This document shows positions 39,032 through 52,900 of a DNA stretch of 64,000 nt, piece after piece (positions within the stretch are counted from its first letter, which is position 1; each line of letters opens with the position of its first letter). Source of the DNA: Rostratula benghalensis (Eukaryota; Chordata; Aves; Charadriiformes; Rostratulidae); contig VXAI01000189.1 of assembly GCA_013399305.1 (NCBI GenBank), positions 1,355,323 through 1,419,322 of the forward strand, read 5' to 3'. Position numbers and translations under genes: made by a program. The notes under the pieces are model-generated. The model was not told the DNA's origin, did not search any database, and was given only the letters and a program-made list of their open reading frames with translations.

Positions 39032-42012
39032 GAATGAGTATTTTAAGGTATGAGGTCAAAACTGTGTGGATGGGCCCTTTGTGAAACAAGATACAGGTCC
39101 CAGTTTATCAGCACTTTCGGAAAATTATTGGAATTTATGTTTTATTATTGTTCTTTGTGTTGTATTGCATCTGTACTTGTCAGTGCTCCATCCATCAGCA
39201 GCCTCATTACACTTTTGCTCACAGAACATTTCGTTATGGTGCTGGCTGTGAAATTATTGTGTTGTGTATGTCAAAGTCAGTGGTTTTCTGCCTAGGATAT
39301 GGTTTAGGTCTGGGCCATTAATCTGCTTACTTATTCCAGCTGAGTAACGAAGCAACTCAAGCCTTCATGATGATGATTGAAATTGCCCTACAGCATAGCA
39401 CAGAGTGGGAAGACCCAGCTGCTTTCTGCTAGCTCAGATCCAACTGCCTTACCAAATGGTCATCTCCAACCATCTTACTTTGGTCTGCCTCCAGACTGCA
39501 CCCTGGTTTTCAGCTGGGCTGGTCTACAGGGAGTGAACCCCCTCTCCCTGAGCTTCCTTTCCTCGGGTATTGGTGCTTAGGGACTGCCTGCTTTTTGCAA
39601 CCTGCCCACTGTTAGCTTATCTCAGCAAGACCTGTGCCATGGGGCTTTAATTTCTTACCCAAAGCATCTGCTTTGGGTGAAAGTCTCCCAGCCTAAGGTG
39701 GGAGCTGAGGTTTTCCCCAGCCCTGCAGTTGTTACATGTGTGTAACCTACATCTTGGTAGGGCTGCAAAGTAAGGCAGAGATATGGGTAAGTCCACCAAC
39801 AACCATGCTTTGTCCAAGAATAGTGCTCCAGAGGCAGAACCCCCCCACGCTTTGTTCCTTATTCCCAGCCTACTGAGTCCCTCCGATAAAACAGCGCCTT
39901 TGTAAAACTGTTAACTTAATATAGGCCTGTTGCTTCAAACCTGTGAGCAAGAAACAAATGTAATTGCATTTGTTTAGATTCACGAGCGTGGAGAGCTTCT
40001 TTGAGGAAAAGGGAAAATGGTGGGTGTTGCAAGAAATCTGTTCAGAAGTAAAATACTGACGGTTTGCCAGATGTGGCTTGATGACATGCCAGATTTCATT
40101 ACAATCCGTGGAATATTCTGTAGCCTCCAGTAAATCCCTGTCTCTGGTAGCACAAATAGCGACTGCAGCAGTGCAATATGAATATTGCCTTGAAGGGCTT
40201 GGCACCTACAAGCATAGATAGCAGCACAGGCTGTGGAATCTGGGCCATTGCAACCTCTCCCTGCTCCATCAGCGCAGGCTAATTGCACCATCGGAGATAC
40301 TGCAGTACATCGCCAGGACTCCCGCTTTATTTGTTAATGTTGCATTCCCTGTGTTGGCTGCAGTGCCAGAAATGTTGCTTCCCTTGACCACAAACAGTAT
40401 TTATTTACTTTCTTCAAGGGAACAGAACCATTATTCTGTGCTCTCGGCGTGTGCTGACACATTTGAAAGACACATTTCTAAGAACAGAGCACAGCTATAG
40501 CTTTCTTGGACTAATAACCAACATATGCAATAACTCAGAAGTCAAGTGAATATTTAAAATCTTTGCACACTCCTAGCCCTTGCTGGTGGGCCTACCCACG
40601 TCTGAGGTATGGACAGACTGTATGTCCCTCTCAGCAGTGAGATCTTTATTGCAAACCCCAGTATGCCACCTTTGGAGCTCGAGAGATGGTCTGTTCATAA
40701 ACGAACATATGCTTTACCTAGGGATCATGATTTTATCTAGGGAGAAGGCCACTATTTGACTGTACTGCTTTTATTTAGTTCTAGGAGAGCTGTGGTTAAC
40801 CCATCCTTTCCCAACATGCTTAGTCTCCCCATAGCTGTGGTTTGTTTCAAGCCAGTGCTAAGAGACTTGCACATTTGTGTTCTGGCACTGTAGTCAAAGA
40901 CAGACAGGTCCTTACCATCTATTTATGCTTGTCCAGACCATCCAGGCTGTCGTAATGCCACCTTTCCAAGGTCCCTATCCCAAGAATAGTTTAGCATCAT
41001 CTAGAGCCAAAGCCTTAAAACTCCAAGAGAGTTCTGGCTTTGCTGGATTGTGTACTTTTGCCTGTTGACATGATTATACATGACATCACTTCACAGATAA
41101 TGTTTGACAGAAATAGCGGGCAAACTGAGCAAGCAGCATTGAAAAGACAAGAAGGATGCTTTATCACTCACTTATTGTCCTCAGCTCTTTGTATTGCCTA
41201 AATATCAATAACTGCCACTGTGGTTATCCTCAGGAATAACCATTTTCCCATTCACCAAGAGTTTTATATATTCCTTTGTCTTGGTGTAAGGGCTGTCTTA
41301 CAGGAAAGTTTTCAGGTTGCCAGGCAAGATTAATCTGACCCAATATAGACATCTGGAATGAAGACACATGAGATAATTGTCTAAATTCTCTTTAAAATGA
41401 ACCTAGAGAAGCAGACACTTCAAAGAGACAGCTGAGCTCATCCTGAAGTTGACAACTAAGACAGCTGGGATGAACTGCGCCCTAGGAGTGCCTATTTCTC
41501 CCTGCTGTGAAGGAAACTTAGGGTGACTGGCACAGAAATAGATGCCCCCACAGAGACTGAAAATTAAAAAGCCCAGCCTAGGTGTCTGCTGTGCCTCTGG
41601 AGTTTGTGCAATAGCATAGCATGGTGATGGTTCTTAGTCTGTGCTCATCCCCTCCTTTCTCCACTAAAAGATGTAGCCTGTATGCAGAAAAGGTATGACA
41701 CCAGGCTCCTTGTGTGCCTCAAGGGAAAGAGGATACCCAAAATACTTTGCAGAAATAAACAGCATGATAATCATCTCATTCCAGTGGGTAGCTCAGTGAA
41801 ATGCAGGTGGGGTTTGAGCCTCTCAAGGCACACACAAGTGATTTATGCAGCTCTGATGATTGATTCAAGGTGAAGACTCTTTGGTTTCATGCACAGCCCT
41901 CCTTTCACTAGTGCTGGTAATAGCCAGTCCAGGAGAGCAGGGTGGCTGCTTAGATTTCTGGCACCCCAGCAGTCTGTGTGTGAAGGCTGCATGGGCTCAG
42001 AGCCTGCCCGTG

Positions 42013-42808
42013 TCATAGAATCATAGAATTATTCAGGTTGGAAGAGACCCTTGGGATCATGAGTCCAACCATCAACCCCACTCTACAAAGTTCTCCCTTA
42101 CACCATATCCCCCCAACACCACATCTAAATGACTCTTAAACACATTTCGGGATGGGGACTCAACCACCTCCCTGGGCAGCCTATTCCAGTGTCCGACCAC
42201 TCTTTCTGTGAAGTATTTTTTCCTAATGCCCAGTGTAAACCTACCCTGTTGCCGCTTGAAGCCATTCCCTGTCGTTCTATCACTGATTACCTGTGAGAAG
42301 AGACCAGCACCAGCCTCTCTACAATGTCCTTTCAAGTAGTTGTGGAGAGCAATGTGGTCTCCTCTCAACCTCCTCTTCCTCAAACTAAGCAGTTCCAGCT
42401 CCTTCAATCGCTCTTCGTAAGATGTGTTCTCCAGGCTCCTCACCAGCTTTGTTGCCCTCCTCTGCACTCGCTCCAGCACCTCAACATCTCTCTTGTGTTG
42501 AGGTGCCCAGAACTGAACATAATACTCAAGGTGTGGCCTCACCACTGCTGAGTACAGGGGGACAATCACCTCCCTACTTCTGCTGGTCACACTATTTTTT
42601 ATACAAGCCAGGATGCCAATGGCCTTCTTGGCCACTTGGGCACACTGCTGGCTCATGTTCAGCCACTTGTCAGTTAGAACCCCAAGGTTCTTTTCCACCA
42701 GGCAGCTCTCCAGCCACACTTCTCCAAGCCTGTAGTGATGCATGGGGTTGTTGTGGCCCAAGTGGAGGACCTGGCACTTGGCCTTGTTGAAGCTCATCCC
42801 ATTAACAC
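42013..42808 (-). mobile_element. CR1 LINE, 5'-truncated copy with uninterrupted ORF2 C-terminus
   Basis: On the - strand this copy of about 800 bp starts at [20 protein letters not shown] and runs without stop or frameshift through the C-terminal part of the CR1 reverse-transcriptase protein. Conserved blocks include [59 protein letters not shown] and [14 protein letters not shown], to a stop near 42072. The 3' UTR ends with the CR1 tail seen on the + strand as TCATAGAATCATAGAATT. It is antisense to SOBP. The intact frame of about 245 codons points to a younger insertion than the other three copies. Without the catalytic part of the enzyme it cannot be autonomous. The reading frame continues upstream to 42881, but that part does not look like CR1. 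Confidence 0.95.
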
Positions 42809-45626
42809 GCCTGTACAGAGAGGGCGAGCAGGGGCAGCAGAGCATCGGTGCAGCCCCTGAGGCCACAGCCCTGACCTCCACCGGGCCCGTGAGTTCCTCC
42901 TGGCCAGGCCTGGGGAAGAGCAGAGGTAAATCCCTCCTCCTTCAGCAGTCTGGTTGTAGGGAGGATCCCTCATGAGAGACTCCTAACCTCATAGAAATTC
43001 TTCTAAAATACAAAGAGGATAGGAGCTACACTCATAATTTTGTTGACGTGGGCCCTTGGGAGGTTTGTATTGATTGCACTGGCCATGCTGGAGAAGAAAA
43101 CTAAGCCTGGAGAAGAAAAAGTCCAGAGAATTGTCTTTTTCTCTCTTTCTCTCCACATACCCTAATTGGAAAATCTGGACATATTACCCTAATGTGCAGC
43201 TTTTCCTGGATTTTATTTCCCATTGAATTCTATGAAAAAGAAGGAAATTAGCCAAACGTTTTTACGCTAGAGTTCTGGACAGACAGATTGAATTCGTGTA
43301 ATAGTAACACGGACTCTCTAAAAAGGAATCAATGCAAGCGTGACCCTTTCGGGCAAGTTGCCAAACTCTGGATTATTTAATGTAGCAATTACTTGATTAT
43401 TGGAAGTGCTAATCAGCAACATAATCCTTGATGTTAAAGTTTAGTCTCTCCATCAGGATGCGGACTGTCAAGCTGTTCTAGCTTGATGCAATTCGAAGAA
43501 CCAGCAAAAGATGTCTCGGTGCCAAGATCCTACTATCACAAAGGAATGAGGCTAAGAAGAATATACTGTTGAGTGTTATTTTTTCAAGTTTGAACAACAT
43601 GAGTTTCTAAAAATAGCAGTGTTAATGTTGCCTGCCTACAAGCTTTATGTCCAGGCGGGATCAGTTTTAACCCTGCAGTTTTGGTGTCAAGGTTTCCTAA
43701 AGCAAATAAATGGCAACATTAAGGTCTGCTTGGATTTAACACGATAGTTATGCTAAACTAAATTACAAAATGAAGTGGCACATGCTAAACTCACAACGAG
43801 CCTCTGTGTGTGTATGCTGGGGTCAGAATGGAGTTTTTCTGCTTGGGTCAGCACAATTTTTCCCAGAAGTAATGAAAGTAGTAGGAGTATGGCCACCTAC
43901 AGAGCCGACCCGTGTGTCCTGGGGTCAGCATCTGCTGAGTTATAGGCCCAAACCTCCAGCTGTCTAGGCCATGCATTGTAGTCGTAAAAATATACAACTT
44001 GCAGAATGCTCCAGTTCAGAGTGGAAGTAATATGTATCCCACTGTGAGCTCCCCTACCCATAATGGTCCAGCACAAGATTCCCTGCTCTGGTCAAGATTC
44101 TTGAGGCAAAGGGTATAGCTATTAACCTCCCTTTCTGCCTTAAGAGTTTTTATTGCTCCCCTGTCAGTCTAGCATCTATCTACCAGCATCTTACCCTACT
44201 CTCCTCATTCTAATCAGGGTAGAATTTGACCTTAGAAAACAGTTTTTATAGATTTAAACACATTTTTATGATAACCATCTTCATTGACACAGTACTATGG
44301 GCCAAAGCCTTAGTTAATTTTAACTGGGTATAGTGCCACTGGTGCTAAACTAATTTAAATCAGCAGAGTAATTGGACTCATACACTTAACACCTACTCTC
44401 CTGATTCGGAAGCTTTCACTTGCCTGGCTTCTTATGAGCCTACAGAAATTTTCCATTTATCTGAAGAAGGAGAGGAGAGACTGTTAACACCACAAAATCT
44501 TAAACACATTTGCTCAGAACTGAAGCTTTGCCCTTGAGAGCTGCCTGGCTCTAGCAGTGTGATCTTACGTTTCCAAATAGCCTGTGTGTCTTCTCAGAGA
44601 TATTAAATCAGAAAAAGTATTTCCCAGGGAAAAAAAAAAGTAAAAAAAAAAAAGTGGTTCTCCAAATGGCGAAGTATAAAATGACATACTTCCAGAGTAG
44701 CTTTCAGCTCCTACCTCTTGCTGCCGGGGTGTGGGAGCGCTAACTTCCGTCTCAGTGGCAGTAAATAGCAGGCTCGTGGTACGCTGCTGCAGATCACTGC
44801 ATGCTCTCTGAATCAAAGGAACAAGTGCTGATTTCTGATGAGCTTCTCTTGCTTTTCTATAAAACCTCCTAGGACATATGTTTCAAATCCAAAATCTGAT
44901 TCTTGAGCCCAACTGATAAAATAACTACACCTGGTTTGATTTGCAAAGGTAGGGAGCATCGAGGGCTGTTGGCAAACAAAACACGTGGCCAGAACCCCAG
45001 CCGGCGAAAAATGTCATAGTTCAATTGACAGACCCACAGAAATCTGTTGAGCCTGTGGCTTCTGGAGGCTGTAGCCTACCAGACAGCTCCCAGGACCTGG
45101 GACCACCAACTTCAGAGATCATTTTGGTGCTTACTTATCCCTATTAGTTTTAATTGTCCTGTTAAATGAAAATTCTTTGAATTGAAATAAGCATCTAATC
45201 TGTGCCTTTCCCTAAACTGGTACAACCCACATTCATATTGGAACGAGTTACTTATAATTCTTTGCCAAGCTTTAAAGACTGCTGAGGCACTTTCATACCT
45301 ATAAGGCCTAATGGTCCTCTTATTTAAGTTGTTGCAAAGCAGATTTGGCTGCATTCAAAAGTGTTAAGTATAAAAAGGCGTAGGGGGAGACTCTAGCCCT
45401 CCATAGTCTGTTCTTGTGCGGTCAGGCTACCATAATTAGTGGTGCAGGGAACGTTTTTGGGGGGGAAAATACAACTCATGATTAAATACAGAGTCCCTAA
45501 CAACAAAGACCATAGTAAAACAGACAGGCACCCTTGTAAAAACATCATCTGAGACAATGACTGCCTTTACATTCAGAGACCAAGATCTTGGACAGTATGT
45601 ATCTGATTGCCACTGAAATCTGATAA

Positions 45627-45962
45627 GGAGCTAAGCACCTCATAGCCTCTGTGAAGCTTGACTCTCAAACAACCACAGCCAACTTCAGTGCAGAGCAGCG
45701 AGCTCTGAACTTCTGTGAGGAGCTTATGAACTATTTTTCAGTGTTAGGAGCAATACCTGAAAGTGGGTCAGACAGGAGCAAAACACTTTTGAGGACTGTG
45801 GTTGTGAAAAAGTTGGACACAATCAATCAGCAAGCAATAGATTTTAAGCTAAAAGTGAAATCATGTTTAAAAAAGCAATGGGAGATTCAAGCAAAGCAGA
45901 AGCAAAGCTTTTTGAGCAAGAAATCAGGAGGAAATCAAACTGTGACAAGCAAGCCTTTCTGA
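45627..45962 (+). other. unexplained open frame, 111 codons, in SOBP intron 6
   Basis: This frame is open from just after TGATAA (45621-45626) to a TGA at 45960-45962. It has no ATG near its start; the nearest in-frame one is the methionine in EELMNYF. The product is hydrophilic, lysine- and glutamine-rich, with segments such as FCEELMNYFSVLGAIPESGS and QQAIDFKLKVKSCLKKQW that look helical and protein-like. I recognise no family. It could be chance (frames of this length are expected a few times in 64 kb), a decayed processed pseudogene or an unannotated exon. No convincing poly(A) tract, target duplication or pair of splice sites was seen. Confidence 0.25.
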
Positions 45963-46109
45963 AGTACTTTTTGTTTCCAGATTACCTGCTGAGTCACCCC
46001 CTGTTTAATTTTAGGTCCCATAGTGCAAAACAGGCAAGTTAAATACATTCCTGGGTGCCTCCATTAGTCCAGGCTTCATGGCTGATGCCTACTAATCATT
46101 ACCTTATTT

Positions 46110-46983
46110 ACACTGGGAGGAGTGGCTGACACTCCAGAAGGCCACGCTGCCATCCAGAGAGACCTGGACAGGCTGGAGAGCTGGGCAGAGAGAAATGTAA
46201 TGAAATTTAACAAATACAAGTGTAGAGTCCTACATCTGGGCAAGAACAACTGCAGGTACCAGTACAAGTTGGGAACTGTACTGCTGGAGAGCAGTGATAG
46301 GGAAAGGGACCTGGGGGTCCTGGTAGAGAGCAGGATGACCATGAGCCAGCACTGTGCCCTGGTGGCCAGGAAAGCCAATGGCTTCCTGGGGTGTATTAGA
46401 AGGGCTGTGGTCAGTAGGTCCAGAGAGGTTCTCCTCCCCCTCTACTCTGCCCTGGTGAGACCCCATCTGGAATACTGTGTCCAGTTCTGGGCCCCTCGGT
46501 TCCAGAGGGACAGGGAATGGCTTGAGAGAGAGTCCAGCATAGAGCCACAAAGATGATTAAGAGAGTGGAACATCTCCCCTATGAGGAAAGGCTGAAGGAG
46601 CTGGGTCTCTTTAACTTGGAAAAGAGGAGACTGAGGGGTGACCGCATTAATGTTTATAAATATGTAAAGGGTGAGTGTCAGGAGGATGGAGCCAGGCTCT
46701 TCTCAGTGATGGCCTATGATAGGACAAGGGGCAATGGGTGCAAGCTGGAACACAGGAGGTTCCACTGAAATATGAGGAGAAACTTCTTCATGGTGAGGGT
46801 GAGGGAGCACTGGCCGGGGCTGCCCAGAGAGGTGGTGGAGTCTCCTTCTCTGGAGACATTCAAACCCCTCCTGGACACGTTCCTGTGTGACCTGCTCTGG
46901 ATGTTCCTGCTCTGGCAGGGGGATTGGACTGGATGAGCTTTCAAGGTCCCTTCCAATCCCTGTTAGTCTGTGAATCTGTGATA
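46110..46983 (+). mobile_element. CR1 LINE, 5'-truncated copy with frameshift
   Basis: This CR1 copy of about 870 bp is in sense orientation with SOBP. The frame begins [20 protein letters not shown] and continues through [20 protein letters not shown] and [20 protein letters not shown]. Near 46520-46530 an extra GAGA (GAGAGAGAG where GAGAG is expected) shifts the frame. Reading resumes as [20 protein letters not shown] at 46553, and a second break follows near 46766 before RRNFFMVRVREHWPGLPREV. The 3' end is AAGGTCCCTTCCAATCCCTG followed by a degenerate TGTGAATCTGTGATA tail. It belongs to a different CR1 subgroup from the copy at 42013, judging by the 3' UTR. It is inactive. Confidence 0.95.
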
Positions 46984-49900
46984 CACTATTTTGATGATGA
47001 ACTACATGTCAGTCCTGGGAGCAGAGGCTGTGTTTGGAAGCGTGCGTGATCATCTCGTGAGAACTGTGAATTGAAGTAACCCCTGACATTTTGCAGAACT
47101 CTCAACTATTCAACATTTACTTCTCCCATGAAAATTAGAACTAATTAAATATTTGGGCTTGATCCTGCCCAGTACTGCGTGCACTCAGCGCTCAGTGCCT
47201 TTAATGCAAGTTGAAGGCCCTCGGCACGTTACAGACCGAGGTCTTGCCTCTGACTCATTTGCATGGCTTTACTTCCCCAGACACAATTTTGGTATTTGAA
47301 AAGAATGGTATCCCTGTACAACATGTGTCTCAATTTGTAATGATATCCTCCCTGCAGCTGGCTTGCTTTTCCAAGTGTTTCTGAAGCATTACTGTCTTAA
47401 ATTCGAGCCAACCTACAATAACAAATTATCTAGAGGCGAGGAGGCTGAACTGCGTTTGTCAAGAGGATGCCCCATCTCTTTGCTGTGCTCCATCTTCCAG
47501 TCCTGGTTTCGGACTCTCAGGCTTTATAATGTAATCATCTTCTATGGAAGCACACGTTTCCAAAAAAACCCCCACGCAATTAAAAAAAATAGTTGGGGGT
47601 TTTTTTCAGGGGTTGGGTAGTGCAGAGTGAAATAACTACTGAGTTCCGACCTCTATGGAAAGATCTGCATCCCATCATTGGCCGACTGATATTGAAACCT
47701 ATGGTTAGAGCAATTTTCAGCTATTTATTTGGAGCCCACGTGCTTAAATGTAAAACTTGGTGTTGCCTGCAAAAAGCTCCAAATATTTATAAGCTTTCAT
47801 CAACCACTTGTGCTGCCCCTTCCAAGTTGCTTATCCAAAAAGGGGGAAACCCCCTTACCCACAGGAATTCTCAGATTGAGAGATGTTTGAACGTTAGTAT
47901 AAAAGAAAAGATACATGATGAAGTCACTGAGAATTTGAATTCTGACTCTGCCTGTTGAAGTACAATTAAAATGCTTGTTCTGTTTTGTTCAAAGCACTTT
48001 ACCAATTATTGCCAGACTGATTATCTTGGTGGTAAAAATACTGTTCCTGTTTTCTTTGGGTGAGTAGGGGAGGTGGGAACTAGAGAAAATCTAAAACAAT
48101 CGTTGAGTCTAATGCAGGTCGCTCCATCACCAGCAGTGCTGGGGATAAGAGAAATGCCCTAAGGTGCCTGGCACTGCACTGATATCTATGCCAGGCCTCA
48201 CCTGCTTGCTGCTTGTGTGTTCTGGGTGGGTTTTCCCTCTTCCTTCACACACAGTATAATCTACCTGACATTTTGGGCCACCTGAGCATGGCCCCTAGCC
48301 TTTGGATGAGTCTGCATCTGCTCTTGCTTAGACTGAAACAAACCAGGAAGAAGCCCCATGGGGACGGTGCAAGGCATGCAGCCCTGGATGGTTAGGGATG
48401 GAGGGGTTGTTCATGTGAAAATGGGAAAATGTTGATTGCTTCCTGATATGGGATACTGAAACTTTTCACTTAAAAGATTCAATGCTGCTTCTGAAAAAAA
48501 ATGCTATTATGGTTGTTATTATTGTTGCTACTGTTATTATTTTGTGGGCTACAATAGCATTTCAAATGAAAAAGCCAGACCTAGATGTAACCCAGGTGAG
48601 CAGGAGGACTGTCACAGGGAGCTACAGGCTGTTGCTCAGCAAGACCCCCATCCTCACCATTTGCCTTCCTCTGCACTGCTATCCACAATTAATCTGCCTT
48701 TTTCTGGCCACTTAGCGGGTTTTACCAGAGAGCTCAGCTTGGATAAGAAAATTGAGAAGAGCCTTAGAATAGCCAAAAGCCTAGTGGTTTGGGCCCACAG
48801 AAGGCTGCTGAAATTCAAGTTGAAGTTTCTATTCTGATTCAGTCAAAATCAGCGGCTTAACGAAGGGTTATCACATCACAGTGGTTGCCTGTTTTCAGGA
48901 GAGTAAAAGCTGTGGATTTGGTTTTCCTTCTGTTTAGTTTTCATATTTTGTTTTCTTGTTTGTTATTTCTTTGCAAAGAGATCCTTGCAAAGTTGCAGCT
49001 TTATGCCAGTGCAGAATGAGTTGAAAATTTGGCTGTTCCTTTTAAGATGAAAAATCATCTTCTGCCACTTCTGCACATGAAACATCGGTAAAGCAAAGCG
49101 AACTATTTACAGGTCTGCCAAATATCCTGGTGCTGCACTAACTGGAGGGCAATGGGCTACCTCGCTGTTGTGGAGACATACCTGGGTACCCCGCTGTAAA
49201 GCAGGACCTAGCCCAGGCAGGCTCTGTGCTGTGCCACAGGGGCAGGGGCAGTGGATGATACAGATGAGACAAGATTGCATGTCCAGAGCCGTGGTGGCAT
49301 TTTCCTCTTTGCATGACTTGTCTGCATACCTCAGAATGCCCCAAAACGTAAAGCAGAGCCCCCCTTTCAGAGAAAGATAGGAGAAAGATGGTGCCATGGG
49401 GCTAGGCAGAAGGACCTGGTCAACATTGCTTTTGTCTTCAGATTAAAAGTCAAGGAGGGTTTCATGAACTCACTGAGCAACTCTTCTATAAAAGGTTAAA
49501 CCAAAGGAGAACCTTCTTTGAAATAGTGAAAAAATATATGAGGAGAATATTTAGACATGTTCTGGGAAGATTGCTCCTTTGAAAAATAGAAAGTGGTATA
49601 GGGGGAAGGATGACAACGCCAGAGAAACCTGACAGGAGCACTGATGCTGAAATCTGGGGAAAGAAGCCCAAATATTTACATTGGCCTACCAAGATGAATC
49701 TTCTCTGCCTCCCTCCATGAGTAGTGGATAGGGAGGCTCTTCCCAGATGTGTTTCAGAGCACCTAATGCAGTGCCTGTTCTGGAGCACCCCTGGGCATGG
49801 AAAGGAGAATAAGGACACTGCTTGCCCTGGGTTAAAGTTCATGAGCCCCTGCCTCCCCTCTCCCTGTACCACAGGAAGATGAAAGCACAAAGCAGTGCCA

Positions 49901-52900
49901 TTTGGTGGGGACCTGCTTTCATGAAAAGCTTGACAGTGATGGGAACATGAGGAAATTCAAAATGCTGCATCATGAATTCCTGGTGGCAGCTGTTGTGCCC
50001 AGGAGAATCCAGACTTGAAGGGGTGAGGAAGTGCTATCTGTGCAAAGCAAACTGCCCAGTGGAGTTGTGTTCCTGCTCTGTGATGCAGAGGAGGATTTAC
50101 AGCAGCCCAGGCCATTCTCCCTAAGTACGTAACTGCTCTCTGCTGAATTTAGGGATTCCTGTGGCTATAAAGAATTGCTGCATGCTCACTTTGGCCCAGG
50201 GTGTACTCCTGTTTTGAGGGGAGCACTGTCTTTAAGGAGATATATAATGGAGGGAAGAAACTACTTTTCCCTTTGCCTTATGCTGTATCCCTACCATAGA
50301 ACCTAATGGATCGAAGCAGGCAAGATCAGACTCTGCTGCTGGGTTTCGAACAATTGCCACCGATTCTGAAAGAGGTAGAGAGGGCTTCATTTCTGCCCTG
50401 TTTCTGTTCAGTGAACTGGCTGCCTGGTAAATACAGGAGCATGGACCCTGCATCTTTTTTGGTGGCTCTCAGGGTCTTTTCCACAGTGATGACTCCTTTG
50501 TTCTCTCTTTTTAAGAGGTGATTTTCACTTGGACCTTGGAGGACCATGAAGGAGAGTCTGGAATTATATTTCCACCATTTCTTTGCTACATAACAAGGGC
50601 ATGGTGACCTACATCCCTGTTCCTAACTTCACTGGCTAGTTTCATGGTTCATTTTTACATACATTGAATGAGTTTAGTGAGAAACAGTATTAAATGTACC
50701 AGCAAGGGGCTGAAAGCAGATGTAAACTGGTGAAATTTCCCCAAAGGCATTTCTAGGAATAGATGCAGGGAAGCAGCACACAACAAACCTTCTGCTTTCC
50801 AGTTCATGTTTCTCCCTCAAGGTCCTTCCCCAGTGACAAGGCAGCTGGATGCAGTTGCAAGCATGGCCTCTGGTGCATCCCTTCAAATATTCAGTCACAG
50901 AGTGGGGGATGACTAAGCTGTTCCTACCACTTCTGCCTCAGCATAAAAGGAGGGCAAATCCCAAGCCTGTTCCCCAATGCGTCCCTTGAAGTCACTATGT
51001 CTGCTCAGATTACAGCTCACGTTTCAGCAGGGGGGGGAGAGCCTTGTGTTGCATATCTGACCCAAAACGGAGAAGGATCCATAGCTCACAAGACCAGAGC
51101 AGAAGGAAAACACCACCTTCAGAATCAAAGGTGGGCGCTTAAGGACCCTGCTTGTTACCCCTTCATGCTAAAGGCCTCCCTTGACTGCTGCAATGTGGCA
51201 TCCCTTCAGTTAGCTCATGGAAAGATTGATCATCAAGTATTCAAAGGAGAAGGTTTTAATGAAGAGGCTTGAACTGCTTTAAGAATTGCTAAAAGAAAAA
51301 AAAATAAAATAAATTACAGAACTATTACAAGTAACAGATGATTCCAGAGTGTTTCCAGGGCTGAGTTTGCTCCCATGCTGACTTTAGCTGCACTCTTGTG
51401 GTTTATGTTCAGAACAGTTTCCCTGAGAAAATAATTGCAGCGCCTTTACTGCAGGCCATGCATGTCCCAGATGAACTAGGCCTCTTTTAGCACATCAGCA
51501 TTCATTGTCCGGGTGAATTAAGTGCTGTGCTAAATGATGGAAACTCTACCATGCCAGCCCACATCAACGGTTGCCTCAGCCCTCCCCGCCCAGCCTCTAA
51601 TTTTTTTCTGAACAATAAGATGTGAATCTGGAGACAGAAATGCTCAGTAGAGCACAGAACGAGGGGGAAGCAACCATGGAAAAAACTCTCTGTGTTGTGT
51701 GCATTTGTGTGACTAAAGCCATGTGAATGACATGGCCCCTCTGAGGAGGTAGACCATGATCAGGGTGGGCATTTGGTAGAAGCAGCTATTTTTGGTGGCT
51801 ATCACTGCCAGCAGGAGCGTGTCAGCGTGGCAACAGTTGCCTCCTGGGGCAGCTCTGGGTGTAGGCACACAGGGACCATGCCTGGGTATGGGGGAGCGAG
51901 AGAAGAAATTGCCTCCACAGCTGAGCTGCTCAGCTCCTTGGCATGGAAGCGGAGTGGAGCGAGGAGCATTTCTATCAATTAGAAAGCCAAGGCTTCCCAC
52001 TGCAGCAGTCCCAGGGGCTGCACAAGATGAAGGGCTGTAGGTCTGCAGCAGCACCTGGGAAGAGCTGGCTAGGTCCTTGGCTGGAAAGGGAGGAGGGAAG
52101 CTCGCTGGGGAGGCCTTGCCCTACTGCCAAGCTGTGCTGGCAGGATCTATCTATGTGTCGTTTTGAGCAAGGATTTAAATCCTCATGTGCCAGGGCAAAG
52201 AAGAAACTCTGCATTGATGCAGCCTAATTTGTAGCTGCCCATTGCTCAGGTTACAACTGACAGCCACAGAGGGCATCAGTGTGGCTCTCAGTTCAGAGGA
52301 GCATCTGAGCCCACATAGGTGAATCTCCAAGTCACCTGCTTGATCTGGGTCATCATCCAGTTGAGTTACTCTCCTTTTGCTCCCCCTGCATTGACAGCAG
52401 GGCAGAAATGCACCTTCTTGCTTGTTCTCTTTCTGTTATCTCTTCCATGCTGCCTCCTGGGGTTGGAACTACTGCCCACCTCTAACTTCTAAGTGGTCTT
52501 CCATCCCAGGATCAGCCCAGCCCTGCTGAGCTTTGGAAAGTAAACCAAACTCAGTGTGCTCATCTCAATGCAACTCACATAAACTCAACTGCATGACTTG
52601 ATGCTTTCAAAAATTCTTCTTTTGTGGCTGATGCAATTTTTCTCTCTGATCAGCAAAATTTGATGTGTGTTGAGGGCAAGTTCAGCTGGGGTGAAGAGCA
52701 TATGTTGCTCTCCTAAGAAGTAATCTGGTTTTTTTTTTGTGGGGAGATATAAATAGCTGACTTTGTTGTGCTGGTCATGCATGCTGGTGTTGGCACGAGG
52801 TGTATAACATCTAACTGTGAAGTGGTGATGACTAGTGTGTTCTCATTTCTTCATAAAACTTTGCATGCTATGCCCGATATGGATTTTTATTCTGTCACTT

